From: JAVVHH01 sp964235765 | Lineage (GTDB): Bacteria; Pseudomonadota; Alphaproteobacteria; Acetobacterales; Acetobacteraceae | Direction: 5' to 3' | DNA length: 64,000 nt | Assembly (NCBI GenBank): GCA_964235765.1 | Contig: CAXSDH010000010.1 | Location: 1 to 64,000, forward strand | In this document: piece after piece, positions 42,993 to 52,968 of the stretch | How positions within the stretch are numbered: position 1 is the stretch's first letter | Layout: each line of letters starts with the position of its first letter | Notes under the pieces: model-generated | The model's input: the letters and a program-made list of their open reading frames with translations, nothing else | What the model was told of the DNA's origin: nothing | Database searches by the model: none | Translations under genes and position numbers: made by a program

Positions 42993-44336
42993 TTACGGGC
43001 CGCGCTCGAATCTGGCGCGGTCCGCCGGCAACAGGCGCACCTGCATATGCACGCCGTCTTCCGCGTCGCGCCGGGCGACCACCTCGCCGTGCTGATACAG
43101 CCAGGCCAGCCGTGCCCCATCATGTGCGGGCAGGTGGTAGTCGGCGGTCTCCATACCCGCGGAGATGCGGGCGTCGATGGCGGCCTTCAGGGCGGGCAGG
43201 CCATCCCCGGTGATGGCGGATGCGGCGACGCAGCCCTCGCGCGCCGGCACCTGGTCCGGGCCGCCAAGCAAATCGGCCTTGTTCAGGATCTCGATGGTGC
43301 GAGACGGCCAACTGGCGTCCAGGCTGTCCTCCTTCACCATGCCGTCCAGCACCTGGACGACGTCGGCACGCTGCGCCGCGCTGTCCGGATGCGCCACATC
43401 GCGCACGTGCAGGATCACGTCCGCCTCCGCCACCTCCTCCAGCGTGGCCCGGAAGGCCGCGACCAGCTCGGTCGGCAAGTCGCTGATGAAGCCGACGGTA
43501 TCCGAGAGGATCACCCGGCGGCCAGACGGCAGCCGCAGGCCGCGCATGGTGGGGTCGAGCGTGGCGAACAACTGGTCCTGCGCATGCACATCGGCGCCCG
43601 TCAGCGCGTTGAACAGGGTGGATTTGCCCGCATTGGTGTAGCCCACCAGGGCCACGATCGGGTACGGCACCCGGCTGCGGGCGGCCCGGTGCAGGCCCCG
43701 GGTGCGCCGAACCTGCTCCAACTCCTTCTTCACCCGCACGATCCGGTCGCCGATCAGGCGGCGGTCGGCCTCGATCTGGGTCTCGCCGGGGCCGCCCAGG
43801 AAGCCGAAGCCGCCGCGCTGCCGCTCCAAGTGTGTCCAGGACCTTACGAGCCGGCTGCGCTGGTATTCCAGATGGGCGAGTTCGACTTGCAAGGCGCCCT
43901 CCTTCGTGCGGGCGCGCTCGCCGAAGATGTCCAGGATCAGGCCGGTGCGGTCGATGACCTTGCAGCCCCACTCCCGCTCGAGGTTGCGTTGCTGCACCGG
44001 GGAAAGCTGCGCGTCCACCACGGCGACGGTGACGCCTTCCGCCTTGATCGCCTGGCCCAGCGTCTCGACCTGGCCCTGGCCCAGCAGCGTGGCCGACCGG
44101 CGGGTTCGCAGCGGCGGCACGGCGGTGTGCACGACCACGAGGCCGATCGAGGCGGCGAGGCCGACGGCCTCGGCGAGTTGCGCCTCCGCGGCGCGGGACG
44201 CGTCCTGCCGATGCGGGCGCTCCCACGGCAGGACGACGGCGGCGCGCGTCGGCGCGCCGGCGGTATCAACCGGCTCCGCTGGCAGAGGCTGCCTCCTGGG
44301 CCGTAGCGGGGCCTGCCGTTTCGACCTTGGTGGCAT
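42993..44336 (-). CDS. hflX: Ribosome-splitting GTPase HflX
   Basis: 447 aa. The N-domain (AVGLAASIGLVVVHTAVPPLRTRRSATLLGQGQVE) and the linker signature GGFGFLGGPGETQIEADRRLI define HflX. The GTPase has GYTNAGKST (from Gly232), the switch region FATLDPTMRGL, DTVGFI and NKAD. It rescues or splits stalled ribosomes under stress. The ATG at 44336 lies inside hfq, giving a 71-base overlap in another frame; no later start keeps the full N-domain. It is co-directional with hfq as in many Proteobacteria. Confidence 0.94.
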   Translation of the reverse strand: MPPRSKRQAPLRPRRQPLPAEPVDTAGAPTRAAVVLPWERPHRQDASRAAEAQLAEAVGLAASIGLVVVHTAVPPLRTRRSATLLGQGQVETLGQAIKAEGVTVAVVDAQLSPVQQRNLEREWGCKVIDRTGLILDIFGERARTKEGALQVELAHLEYQRSRLVRSWTHLERQRGGFGFLGGPGETQIEADRRLIGDRIVRVKKELEQVRRTRGLHRAARSRVPYPIVALVGYTNAGKSTLFNALTGADVHAQDQLFATLDPTMRGLRLPSGRRVILSDTVGFISDLPTELVAAFRATLEEVAEADVILHVRDVAHPDSAAQRADVVQVLDGMVKEDSLDASWPSRTIEILNKADLLGGPDQVPAREGCVAASAITGDGLPALKAAIDARISAGMETADYHLPAHDGARLAWLYQHGEVVARRDAEDGVHMQVRLLPADRARFERGP

Positions 44337-44559
44337 CGAACAACTGGATGGGTGCGCCGGGCATGACGGTGCTGATGGCGTGCTTATAGACCAACTGAGT
44401 ATGACCGTCGCGGCGCAGCAGCACCGAGAAGTTGTCGAACCAGGTGATGATGCCTTGCAGTTTCACGCCGTTGACCAAGAACACAGTCACCGGGGTTTTG
44501 GCTTTGCGCACGTGGTTCAGGAACACGTCCTGTACGTTCTGCGACTTCTCTGCGGCCAC
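44266..44559 (-). CDS. hfq: RNA chaperone Hfq
   Basis: 97 aa. Sm1 motif region QNVQDVFLNHVRKAKTPVTVFLVNGVKLQGIITWFDNFSVLLRR and Sm2 HTQLVYKHAIST are near-canonical, with a short Ala/Gly-rich tail (ATAQEAASASGAG). It forms a hexamer that pairs sRNAs with mRNAs. The GTG at 44559 has AAAAAGGA 7 bases upstream; the longer frame to 44943 lies in the opposite-frame dat gene. It lies between dat and hflX in the conserved ntr-hfq-hflX order of Alphaproteobacteria. Confidence 0.95.
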   Translation of the reverse strand: MAAEKSQNVQDVFLNHVRKAKTPVTVFLVNGVKLQGIITWFDNFSVLLRRDGHTQLVYKHAISTVMPGAPIQLFDATKVETAGPATAQEAASASGAG

Positions 44560-44580
44560 GTTCGTGTCCTTTTTGTTGTC

Positions 44581-44602
44581 CAGGCCTACTTCGTAGTGCC
44601 TG
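44581..44602 (-). promoter_or_regulatory. hfq: hfq leader hairpin with adjacent A-rich stretch
   Basis: On the hfq mRNA, a 5-bp stem CAGGC/GCCTG, one bulged A and a 4-bp CTAC/GTAG stem close a GAA loop. This hairpin ends 21 bases before the GTG. It is followed directly by an A-rich sequence (GACAACAAAAAGGACACGAAC) holding A-R-N triplets and the Shine-Dalgarno sequence. A structured A-rich leader suits Hfq autoregulation; this is inference. Confidence 0.45.
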
Positions 44603-44650
44603 GAAGGATAACCCGCCCCATTCGGACGGCAGGCAAACCTAACCCTATTC

Positions 44651-44672
44651 GCGCCGGGCTGGAAGCCGGCGC
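44651..44672 (-). terminator. Hairpin after dat
   Basis: GCGCCGG (44651-44657) and CCGGCGC (44666-44672) form a 7-bp all-G+C stem with an 8-base loop, 8 bases past the dat stop on the minus strand. The following bases (GAATAGGGTTAGGTTTG) are only weakly T-rich, so this is a tentative terminator separating ntr-dat from hfq. Confidence 0.4.
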
Positions 44673-44680
44673 GGCTCGGT

Positions 44681-45550
44681 TCAGGCGGCGTTGGCCAGGC
44701 TGCCCTGAACGTGGCGGGCGAATGTGGCGAACAGCAGCTGGGCCACCGGACCCACCTCCCCCGTGCCGACCGGTGCCCCATCGATCGCCACCACCGGCCT
44801 AACGAAGCTCGTGGCGCTGGTGATGAACGCCTCCCGCGCGGTCCGCATCTCCGACTGGCTGAAGGCCCGCTCCTCGAACGCGATCCCCTGCTCCTGCATG
44901 AGTTTTGCGAGCGCCGCGCGGGTGCAGCCGGGCAGGATGGCATGCGTCAGCGGGCGCGTGCGCAACACCCCGTCGGCGTCCACGATCCAGAAGCTGGTCG
45001 CGGCGCCCTCGGTCACCATGCCATCGCCGTCGACCAGCACGGCCTCGGAGGCGCCCTCGGCCCGCGCCGCCTGCCGGGCGAGCACGTTGGGCAGCAGGCC
45101 GATCGACTTGATGTCGCACCGGGCCCAGCGTTCGTCCGGGCGGGTGATCGCCGTGGTGGTCCAGGCGTCCACGTCGGTCGGGTAAGGCGGGATGCGGCGG
45201 ATGGTGACCACCAGCGCCGGCGGAGTCGTGGGTGAGGGGAAGGCATGGTCGCGCCGGGCCACGCCGCGGGTGACCTGCATGTAGAGCAGCCCCTCGGAGA
45301 CGCGATTGCACCGGGCCACCTCGTGCAATACGTGGACCAGGGCGGCGCGACCCATCGGCATGCGGATTTGCACCTGGCTCAATGACCGTTCGAGGCGGGC
45401 CAGGTGCAGGTCCGCGTCCACGAATCGGCTGCGATACAGGTGCACCACCTCGTAGATGCCGTCGGCGAACTGGTAGCCACGATCCTCCACGTTCACCGAG
45501 GCGTCGCGCTGCGGCAGGTATCGCCCGTTCACGTAGGCGATGCGGCTCAC
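44681..45550 (-). CDS. D-amino-acid/branched-chain aminotransferase, PLP fold type IV
   Basis: 289 aa. AYVNGRYLPQRDASVNVEDRGYQFADGIYEVV is the fold-IV start with D-aminotransferase flavour. LLYMQVTRGVARRDHAFP is diagnostic for D-amino acid aminotransferases. CDIKSIGLLPNVLA carries the PLP lysine. LVDGDGMVTEGAATSFWIV and TRAALAKLMQEQ complete it. Probable reaction: D-Ala/D-Glu interconversion. The GTG at 45550 overlaps the ntrX stop by 4 bases; the frame further upstream lies in ntrX and is rejected. Confidence 0.88.
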   Translation of the reverse strand: MSRIAYVNGRYLPQRDASVNVEDRGYQFADGIYEVVHLYRSRFVDADLHLARLERSLSQVQIRMPMGRAALVHVLHEVARCNRVSEGLLYMQVTRGVARRDHAFPSPTTPPALVVTIRRIPPYPTDVDAWTTTAITRPDERWARCDIKSIGLLPNVLARQAARAEGASEAVLVDGDGMVTEGAATSFWIVDADGVLRTRPLTHAILPGCTRAALAKLMQEQGIAFEERAFSQSEMRTAREAFITSATSFVRPVVAIDGAPVGTGEVGPVAQLLFATFARHVQGSLANAA

Positions 45551-46944
45551 GGCGCGGCCCGGTCGTCCGAGTTCACGCCCAGTTGCTTCAGCTTGCGATG
45601 CAGCGCGCTCCGCTCCATGCCCACGAACCCGGCGGTCCGGCTGATGTTGCCGCCGAATCGGAGCAGCTGTGCTTGCAGGTACTGCGTCTCGAACAGGTCC
45701 CGCGCCTCCCGCAACGGCAGCGACATCAGGTCGGCCGAGGGATCGAAGTTCAACAGGGCCGGCGCGCCCTGGCTGACTTCCGCGGGCAGCATCTCTGCGC
45801 GGATGGGGTCGCCGGGGCCGCCCGGCGCCATGATCAGCAGCCAATCCATCAAGTTGCGGAGTTGGCGCACGTTGCCGGGCCAGTCGTAGGCCTGCAACGC
45901 GGTCAGCGCGTCGGTGGACAGTTCGCGGCCGGGTATGCCGGACGTTTCGGCGGAACGCTCGAGAAAATGGCGGGCAAGGTCGGGCACGTCCTCCCGGCGT
46001 TCCTTCAGGCTCGGCATGCGGATCGGCACCACGGCCAGCCGGTAATACAGGTCCTCGCGGAACCGCGCGGCGGCGATCTCGGCGTGCAGGTCGCGGTTGC
46101 TGGTCGCCAGCACGCGGACATCGACCTTTACGCGCGTGGAGCCGCCGAGCCGCTCGAAGGTCTGGTCCTGCAATGCACGGACGATCTTGCCCTGCGTCTC
46201 CAACGGCATGTCCGACACTTCGTCCAGCAGCAAGGTGCCGCCATGCGCGCGTTCCAGCACCCCCGCCCGGCGCGGGCTGGCGCTCGCATCCGCGCCGGCC
46301 TCCACCCCGAACAGCTCCTCCTCGAACCTGGCCGGGTTGAGCGTGGCGCAGTTCAGCGCCACGAACGGCCCCTCCGCGCGGCGCGACCGCTGGTGCACCA
46401 TGCGCGCAGCAACCTCCTTGCCGGAACCTGCCGGCCCGCTGATCAGTACGCGCGACCCGGTGGGCGCCACCCGCTCGACCGCGCTGCGCAGGCCGACGAT
46501 GGCCGGGCTATGCCCCGTCAGCTCCGAGTCGAACCCGGCGCGCAGCCGCAATTCGGCGTTCTCGCGTGACAGCCGCGCCGCCTCCAGCGCACGGCGGACG
46601 ATCAGCAACAGCCGGTCGGACTTGAACGGCTTCTCGATGAAATCGTAGGCGCCGTGCTGGATCGCCGCCACCGCGGTTTCGATGGTGCCGTGGCCGGAGA
46701 TCATCACCACCGGCACGTGCGGCTCTTCGGAGTGAAGCACCTTCAGGATGCCGAGGCCGTCGAGCCGCGAGCCCTGCAACCAAACGTCGAGGATGACCAG
46801 CGACGGCAGGCGATGCCGGAACGCCGCGACGGCCGCGTCGGAGTCGCCCGCCTGGCGGACCGCATAGCCCTCGTCGCCCAGCACGCCATCGATCAGCATG
46901 CGGATGTCGGGTTCGTCATCGACGATGAGGATTTCCTGCGCCAT
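45547..46944 (-). CDS. ntrX: Nitrogen assimilation response regulator NtrX
   Basis: 465 aa. The receiver (1-120) starts EILIVDDEPDIRMLIDGVLGDEGY and has the phosphoacceptor Asp in LVILDVWLQGSRLDGL. The AAA+ domain has Walker A-like GPAGSGKEV and Walker B GGTLLLDEVSDM. The sigma54-contact loop GAFTGA is missing (the region reads FGVEAGADASASPRRAGVLE). A Fis-type HTH ends the protein (NISRTAGFVGMERSALHRKLKQLG). NtrX without GAFTGA is known in other Alphaproteobacteria, implying regulation not by sigma54 activation. It starts 10 bases after ntrY. Confidence 0.93.
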   Translation of the reverse strand: MAQEILIVDDEPDIRMLIDGVLGDEGYAVRQAGDSDAAVAAFRHRLPSLVILDVWLQGSRLDGLGILKVLHSEEPHVPVVMISGHGTIETAVAAIQHGAYDFIEKPFKSDRLLLIVRRALEAARLSRENAELRLRAGFDSELTGHSPAIVGLRSAVERVAPTGSRVLISGPAGSGKEVAARMVHQRSRRAEGPFVALNCATLNPARFEEELFGVEAGADASASPRRAGVLERAHGGTLLLDEVSDMPLETQGKIVRALQDQTFERLGGSTRVKVDVRVLATSNRDLHAEIAAARFREDLYYRLAVVPIRMPSLKERREDVPDLARHFLERSAETSGIPGRELSTDALTALQAYDWPGNVRQLRNLMDWLLIMAPGGPGDPIRAEMLPAEVSQGAPALLNFDPSADLMSLPLREARDLFETQYLQAQLLRFGGNISRTAGFVGMERSALHRKLKQLGVNSDDRAAP

Positions 46945-46954
46945 CCCGCTCCCT

Positions 46955-49189
46955 CTAGGCCGGAACCCGGTCTTGCACAATCAATGGCAGCGCAAGCGTC
47001 ACCACTGCGCCGGGGCCATCGTTGCGGTCATCGAGGGTGAGCGTGCCGCCGTGGTCCTCCATGATCTTCTTGACGATCGCCAATCCCAAGCCGGTGCCCT
47101 TGGGCTTGTGCGTCACATAGGGCTCGGCCAGCCGGCCCCGGTCCTCCCGCGGCAGGCCGATCCCGTCGTCCCTGACCTCAATGGCCGCCATGCCCGCGTC
47201 CGTGCGAACGGCGACGCTGATACGGCCGGCCAGCTCCGCGTCCGTCCGGCGCCGCATCGCCACGGCATCGGCGGCGTTCTGCAACAGGTTCGTGAGGGCC
47301 TGGCCGAGCAGGCGGCGGTCGCACAACCCCATCGGGCCGCGCTCCGGAATGTCGGTGGACCAGGCGATCTCCGGCCGCGCGGAGCGTTGCAGTATCAAGG
47401 CCTCGCGGGCGATACGGCCCACGTCCTCCGGGCGCAGCACGGGCTGCGGCATGCGGGCGAAGGCGGAGAACTCATCCACCATCCGGCCGATATCCTCCAC
47501 GTGGCGCACGATGGTGTCGGCGCATTGGGCGAAGGTTTCGGGGTCGGAGGTGATCTCCTTGGTGAAGCGCCGTTTCAGCCGCTCCGCGCTGAGCTGGATG
47601 GGTGTCAGCGGGTTCTTGATCTCGTGCGCGATGCGCCGGGCCACGTCGGCCCAGGCGGCCTTGCGCTGGGCGGACTGCAGCTCGGTGATGTCGTCGAACG
47701 TCACGACGTAGCCATCGGGCCGGCCGCCGCGCAGGTCGGCGCCGATCCGCACCAGTAAGGTGCGGCGGCGCGATACCGGTCCGATCTCGATTTCAGCAGT
47801 GCGCGCGCGCTCCGCCATCTCGGCAACGCCCGCCAGCATCGGCGCGAACTCGGGCACCGCCTCGCCCAGCTTGACGCCGATCGCGCCCATCAGGTCCATG
47901 CCGAGCAGCTCGCTCGCGGCGCGGTTCGGCAGCTCGATGCGGGCGCCCTGGTCCAGGCCGATCACGCCGGCCGACACGCCGGCCAGCACGGTCTCGGTGA
48001 AGCGCCGGCGTTCATCGATCTGGCTATAGGCGTCCATCAACTCGCTACGTTGCGAGGCAAGCTGCCCGGTCATGCGATTGAAGGCCCGGGAAAGGCCGGC
48101 CACCTCGTCCTCGCTCTGGATTTCGGGCACGCGCACGGTCAGGTCGCCCGCCCGCACGCGCTCCGCCGCCAGGATCAACCGCCCCACCGGCCGCGCGATC
48201 TGGTTGGCGAGCACGAGGCCGATCAGCACGGCCGCCGACAGCACCAGCAGCGCCACGAGCGCAAAGATCAGCGCGAAGGTCACCTGCAGGCCGGAGCGGT
48301 TTTCGTCGAGCCGCTTGTACTCCGCCACAGCGTTCTCGGTCCTGACCATGTGGTTTAGGATTTCCTGGTCCACCGGCCGGCCGATCAGCAGCATCAGGGT
48401 GGGGGTCGCGTTCAGCTGCACCACCGCCCGCACCCGGTTCTCGTCCGGCGAGCCCAGCACGGCGACCTCGCCGCTGCGGGCCAGCTCGGTCGCCGATGCG
48501 GGCGCGGGCTCCACCCCCAGGCCCTCCATGGCGCCGACTCCGGCCACGACCTGGCCGGTGACGGGCTCGTAGATGATGGCCTCGGTCAGGCCGCGCAGCA
48601 CGGTCTGCGTTTGCAGCACCTGCGCGAACGCGTAGGGGTCGTTCGCCAGCATCTGCCCGGCGCGGCTGAGGTCGTTGGCCATGCCCAGCACGTCGGCCCG
48701 GATGTTGTTCCGATGCTCATCGAGGTAGCCGCGCGACGCCTCGAGCCCCTCGTTCAACGCGGTGCGCACGCGGTCGTTGAACCAGGCCTGGATGCCGAGG
48801 GTAAAGAACGCGGTCGCGAAGATGGCGACCAGGATCGTGGGCGTAACCGCCACCACGCTGAACATCATCACCAGCCGCACATGCAGGCGGGACCCGGCGG
48901 ACCCGCGCCGCCGTTCCACCCACACCCGGGTCAGGCGCCCCGCCAGAACCGCGCCCAGCAGCAGCAGCACAACGAGGTTGGACAGCACCAACGCGGACAG
49001 CGCGCTGGGACGCAACTGCAGCGACACGCCGCCCGAGAGCAGCACGAAGGTGCCCACCCCCAGCGCCAGCGCGACGGCCGCCAGGATCAGCGTCACCGCC
49101 TTGCCCAGCAAGGCGTCCGCCAGCCGGCGCGCCAGCGACAGCCGGCGCGCCGGCGGCAGCAGGGTGTCGGGCTTGCTGGTCGCGTTCAC
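46955..49189 (-). CDS. ntrY: Nitrogen assimilation sensor histidine kinase NtrY
   Basis: 744 aa. Two N-terminal TM segments and a third before a large extracytoplasmic sensor (about 130-300). A fourth TM segment leads to HAMP (RPVGRLILAAERVRAGDLTVRVP), PAS (FTETVLAGVSAGVIGLDQGARIELPNRAASELLG), and HisKA with ADVARRIAHEIKNPLTPIQLSAERLKRR (phospho-His in HEIKNP). The ATPase has NLLQNAADAV, DDGIGLP and GTGLGLAIVKKIMEDHGG. It starts with GTG. Partner of NtrX. Confidence 0.93.
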   Translation of the reverse strand: MNATSKPDTLLPPARRLSLARRLADALLGKAVTLILAAVALALGVGTFVLLSGGVSLQLRPSALSALVLSNLVVLLLLGAVLAGRLTRVWVERRRGSAGSRLHVRLVMMFSVVAVTPTILVAIFATAFFTLGIQAWFNDRVRTALNEGLEASRGYLDEHRNNIRADVLGMANDLSRAGQMLANDPYAFAQVLQTQTVLRGLTEAIIYEPVTGQVVAGVGAMEGLGVEPAPASATELARSGEVAVLGSPDENRVRAVVQLNATPTLMLLIGRPVDQEILNHMVRTENAVAEYKRLDENRSGLQVTFALIFALVALLVLSAAVLIGLVLANQIARPVGRLILAAERVRAGDLTVRVPEIQSEDEVAGLSRAFNRMTGQLASQRSELMDAYSQIDERRRFTETVLAGVSAGVIGLDQGARIELPNRAASELLGMDLMGAIGVKLGEAVPEFAPMLAGVAEMAERARTAEIEIGPVSRRRTLLVRIGADLRGGRPDGYVVTFDDITELQSAQRKAAWADVARRIAHEIKNPLTPIQLSAERLKRRFTKEITSDPETFAQCADTIVRHVEDIGRMVDEFSAFARMPQPVLRPEDVGRIAREALILQRSARPEIAWSTDIPERGPMGLCDRRLLGQALTNLLQNAADAVAMRRRTDAELAGRISVAVRTDAGMAAIEVRDDGIGLPREDRGRLAEPYVTHKPKGTGLGLAIVKKIMEDHGGTLTLDDRNDGPGAVVTLALPLIVQDRVPA

Positions 49190-49192
49190 CGG

Positions 49193-50644
<1,452 letters not shown>

Positions 50645-50654
50645 GCGGGAGCTT

Positions 50655-51815
50655 TCAGGGGGCGTCGGCCTCGGCGTCGGTCATCACGGGAAGGCAGAGG
50701 CGAAACTCGGTGCGGCCGGGCCGGCTATCGACCTCGATGAGGCCGCCATGGTCGCCGACGATCTTGGCCACCAGGGCCAACCCCAGCCCACTACCGCTCG
50801 GCTTGCTGGAGACGAAGGCTTCGAACAGATGCGGCCTGATGTCCTCGGCGATCCCCGGCCCGTTGTCGCGCACCGTGACCACCAAGGGGAGGTGGACGCG
50901 ATGCGTGCTTCCCGCCACTGCAAGCCGCATGCCGTGCTGGTAGGCCGTGGTCAGCACGATCTCGCCCGTACCGCGCTGGGTGAACGCCGGGTCGCCGGTG
51001 ATGGCCTCCGCGGCGTTCTTCACCAGGTTCAGCATCACCTGGATCAATTGGTCGCGGTTCGCCCAGGCGGAGGGCAGGGAGGGGTCGTAGACCTCGGAGA
51101 TGCGGAGGTTGGCCGCCACTCCGCTTTGGGCGAGACGGCGGACATGCTCCAGCACGCGGTGGATGTTCACGGCCCGGCGCTCGATCGGCTTCTCGCCGAA
51201 CACCTCCATCCGCTCCACCAGGTCGCGGATCCGGTCGGCCTCGTCGCGGATCAGCACGGTCAGTTCACGGTCCGGCTCGGCAACGCTCGCCTCGAGCAAC
51301 TGGGCGGCGCCGCGTATGCCCGAAAGCGGGTTCTTCACCTCATGCGCCAGGATCGCCGCCATGCCGCTGACGCTGCGGGCCGCGCCGCGGAAGGCCATCT
51401 GCCGGTCCAGCGAGCGGGCGGCGGAACTGTCCTGCAAGGTCAGCAGCACGCAGCCGGGCTCCTCCGGCAGCACCGTGGCTTGCACGGTGATGCTGCTTTT
51501 GTGCAGGCGAGGGCTTTCCAGGCAGAGGTCGTAATCCGAGATGGTGCTGCCATCCGCCCGCACCTGGGCGATCATCGGGAACAACGGATTGTCGGGCGGC
51601 ACCAGGGCGGCGAGGTTTAGCTGCGTCAACTGCAGCAGGGAGATGCCCAGGAACTGCTCGGCGGCCTGGTTGGCGTAGCGGAAGCGATCGTTCGCATCGA
51701 GCAGCACCACGGCCACGGGCAGCGCGCTCAGCATCGCATGCGCGTCGGTCGCCGGCGGCCGCGGGGAGAGCCGCTCCACCAGCGCCAGGCGGCGGCGTGT
51801 CAGTACCCCCTTCAT
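50655..51815 (-). CDS. ntrB: Nitrogen regulation sensor histidine kinase NtrB
   Basis: 386 aa, soluble. PAS (SALPVAVVLLDANDRFRYANQAAEQFLG) and HisKA with AAILAHEVKNPLSGIRGAAQLLE. The ATPase has VMLNLVKNAAEAI, DNGPGI and GSGLGLALVAKIVGDHGG. It phosphorylates or dephosphorylates NtrC under PII control. The ATG at 51815 overlaps the dusB stop by 4 bases; a longer frame extends into dusB and is rejected. Confidence 0.94.
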   Translation of the reverse strand: MKGVLTRRRLALVERLSPRPPATDAHAMLSALPVAVVLLDANDRFRYANQAAEQFLGISLLQLTQLNLAALVPPDNPLFPMIAQVRADGSTISDYDLCLESPRLHKSSITVQATVLPEEPGCVLLTLQDSSAARSLDRQMAFRGAARSVSGMAAILAHEVKNPLSGIRGAAQLLEASVAEPDRELTVLIRDEADRIRDLVERMEVFGEKPIERRAVNIHRVLEHVRRLAQSGVAANLRISEVYDPSLPSAWANRDQLIQVMLNLVKNAAEAITGDPAFTQRGTGEIVLTTAYQHGMRLAVAGSTHRVHLPLVVTVRDNGPGIAEDIRPHLFEAFVSSKPSGSGLGLALVAKIVGDHGGLIEVDSRPGRTEFRLCLPVMTDAEADAP

Positions 51816-52876
51816 GCCGCGAGCGCCTCTGACCCGGCGCGTTCGATGAGCGGGTCGTAGAAGCCGTGAATGAGCGCCTCGACGGCGCCGGCGTCCACGC
51901 AGCGGTTGACGGCGGCGCGGAACTCGGCCGAGCCATATAGGCCGTGCGAGTACCACGACACATGCTTGCGGGCGACGCGCACGCCCGCCTCCCGTCCGCA
52001 ATGCGCCAGCATGGCGCGGTAATGAGCCAGCAGAATGCGCTTCTGCTCGGCCAGCGAGGGCTCCGCCAAGCGCCGGCCGGTGCACAGGAACTCGGCCGCC
52101 AGCGCCGGAAACCAGGGCCGCCCGTAGCAGCCGCGGCCGATCATCACGCCATCGGCGCCCGATTGCGCGAGCGCCGCGGCGGCGTCGTCGAGGGTCAGGA
52201 TGTCACCGTTGGCGATCACCGGAATGCCGACGGCCTGCTTCACCCTGGCGATGAACCGCCAGTCGGCTGCCCCGGCATAGAATTGCTGCCGGGTGCGGCC
52301 ATGCACGGTGACCATCTGGATGCCGGAGGCCTCGGCGATGCGGGCCAAGGCGGGAGCATTCAGATTGGCTGCGTCCCAGCCCATGCGCATCTTGAGCGTC
52401 ACTGGCACGGGCACTGCCTGCACGGTGGCCTCAAGGATTCGCGCGGCCGCCTGCTCGTCCCGCATCAGGGCGGAGCCGGCGGACTGGCCAACCGCCACCT
52501 TCTTCACCGGGCAGCCGAAGTTGATGTCGATCAGGTCCGCGCCGTGGCCCACCGCGATGCGGGCGGCCTCGGCCATCGCCTGCGGGTCGCAGCCCGCCAA
52601 CTGCACCGCGCTGGGGCCGCCGCACCCGTCCACCTCGGCCATGCGCAGGGTGGTGCGGTTCTCGCGCACCATGGCCCATGACGCGATCATCTCGGAGACG
52701 ACCAGCCCGGCGCCATGCTGCTTGGCCAGGCGCCGGAACGGCAGGTCGGTCACGCCCGACATTGGCGCCAGGATGACCGGACGATCGATCCGCACGGCGG
52801 TCGCGCCGCTGCCGAGCAGGATCGGCAAGAGGCCGCCAGCCTGCGGCGGCGTTGCTGTGCTATTTGGGTTGCCCAT
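51812..52876 (-). CDS. dusB: tRNA-dihydrouridine synthase DusB (NifR3)
   Basis: 354 aa flavoenzyme reducing uridine in tRNA. PVILAPMSGVTDLPFRRLAK is the FMN-binding start. VQLAGCDPQAMAEAA, LIDINFGCPVKKV with the catalytic Cys, TVHGRTRQQFY, PVIANGDI and GVMIGRGCYGRPW are all Dus signatures. dus upstream of ntrBC is the classical nifR3 arrangement of Alphaproteobacteria. The ATG at 52876 overlaps a small inverted repeat, GCCCA tgatt TGGGC (52871-52885). Confidence 0.95.
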   Translation of the reverse strand: MGNPNSTATPPQAGGLLPILLGSGATAVRIDRPVILAPMSGVTDLPFRRLAKQHGAGLVVSEMIASWAMVRENRTTLRMAEVDGCGGPSAVQLAGCDPQAMAEAARIAVGHGADLIDINFGCPVKKVAVGQSAGSALMRDEQAAARILEATVQAVPVPVTLKMRMGWDAANLNAPALARIAEASGIQMVTVHGRTRQQFYAGAADWRFIARVKQAVGIPVIANGDILTLDDAAAALAQSGADGVMIGRGCYGRPWFPALAAEFLCTGRRLAEPSLAEQKRILLAHYRAMLAHCGREAGVRVARKHVSWYSHGLYGSAEFRAAVNRCVDAGAVEALIHGFYDPLIERAGSEALAA

Positions 52877-52968
52877 GATTTGGGCAAACTAAGGCCTGCT
52901 TGGCACGTACGCAATTGCTCGCTGCACAGGGTTGACGCAACGCAGTCCGGCACGCATTGCTGACCACC

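Noticed and set aside
45547..46944. NtrX read as a broken NtrC-type activator
   Set aside because: Loss of GAFTGA is known in alphaproteobacterial NtrX; receiver, AAA+ and HTH are otherwise complete, so it is not a pseudogene.
52905..52930. Possible sigma54 promoter (TGGCAC ... TTGCT) upstream of ispDF
   Set aside because: The GG and GC elements are separated by 13 bases instead of the required 10.
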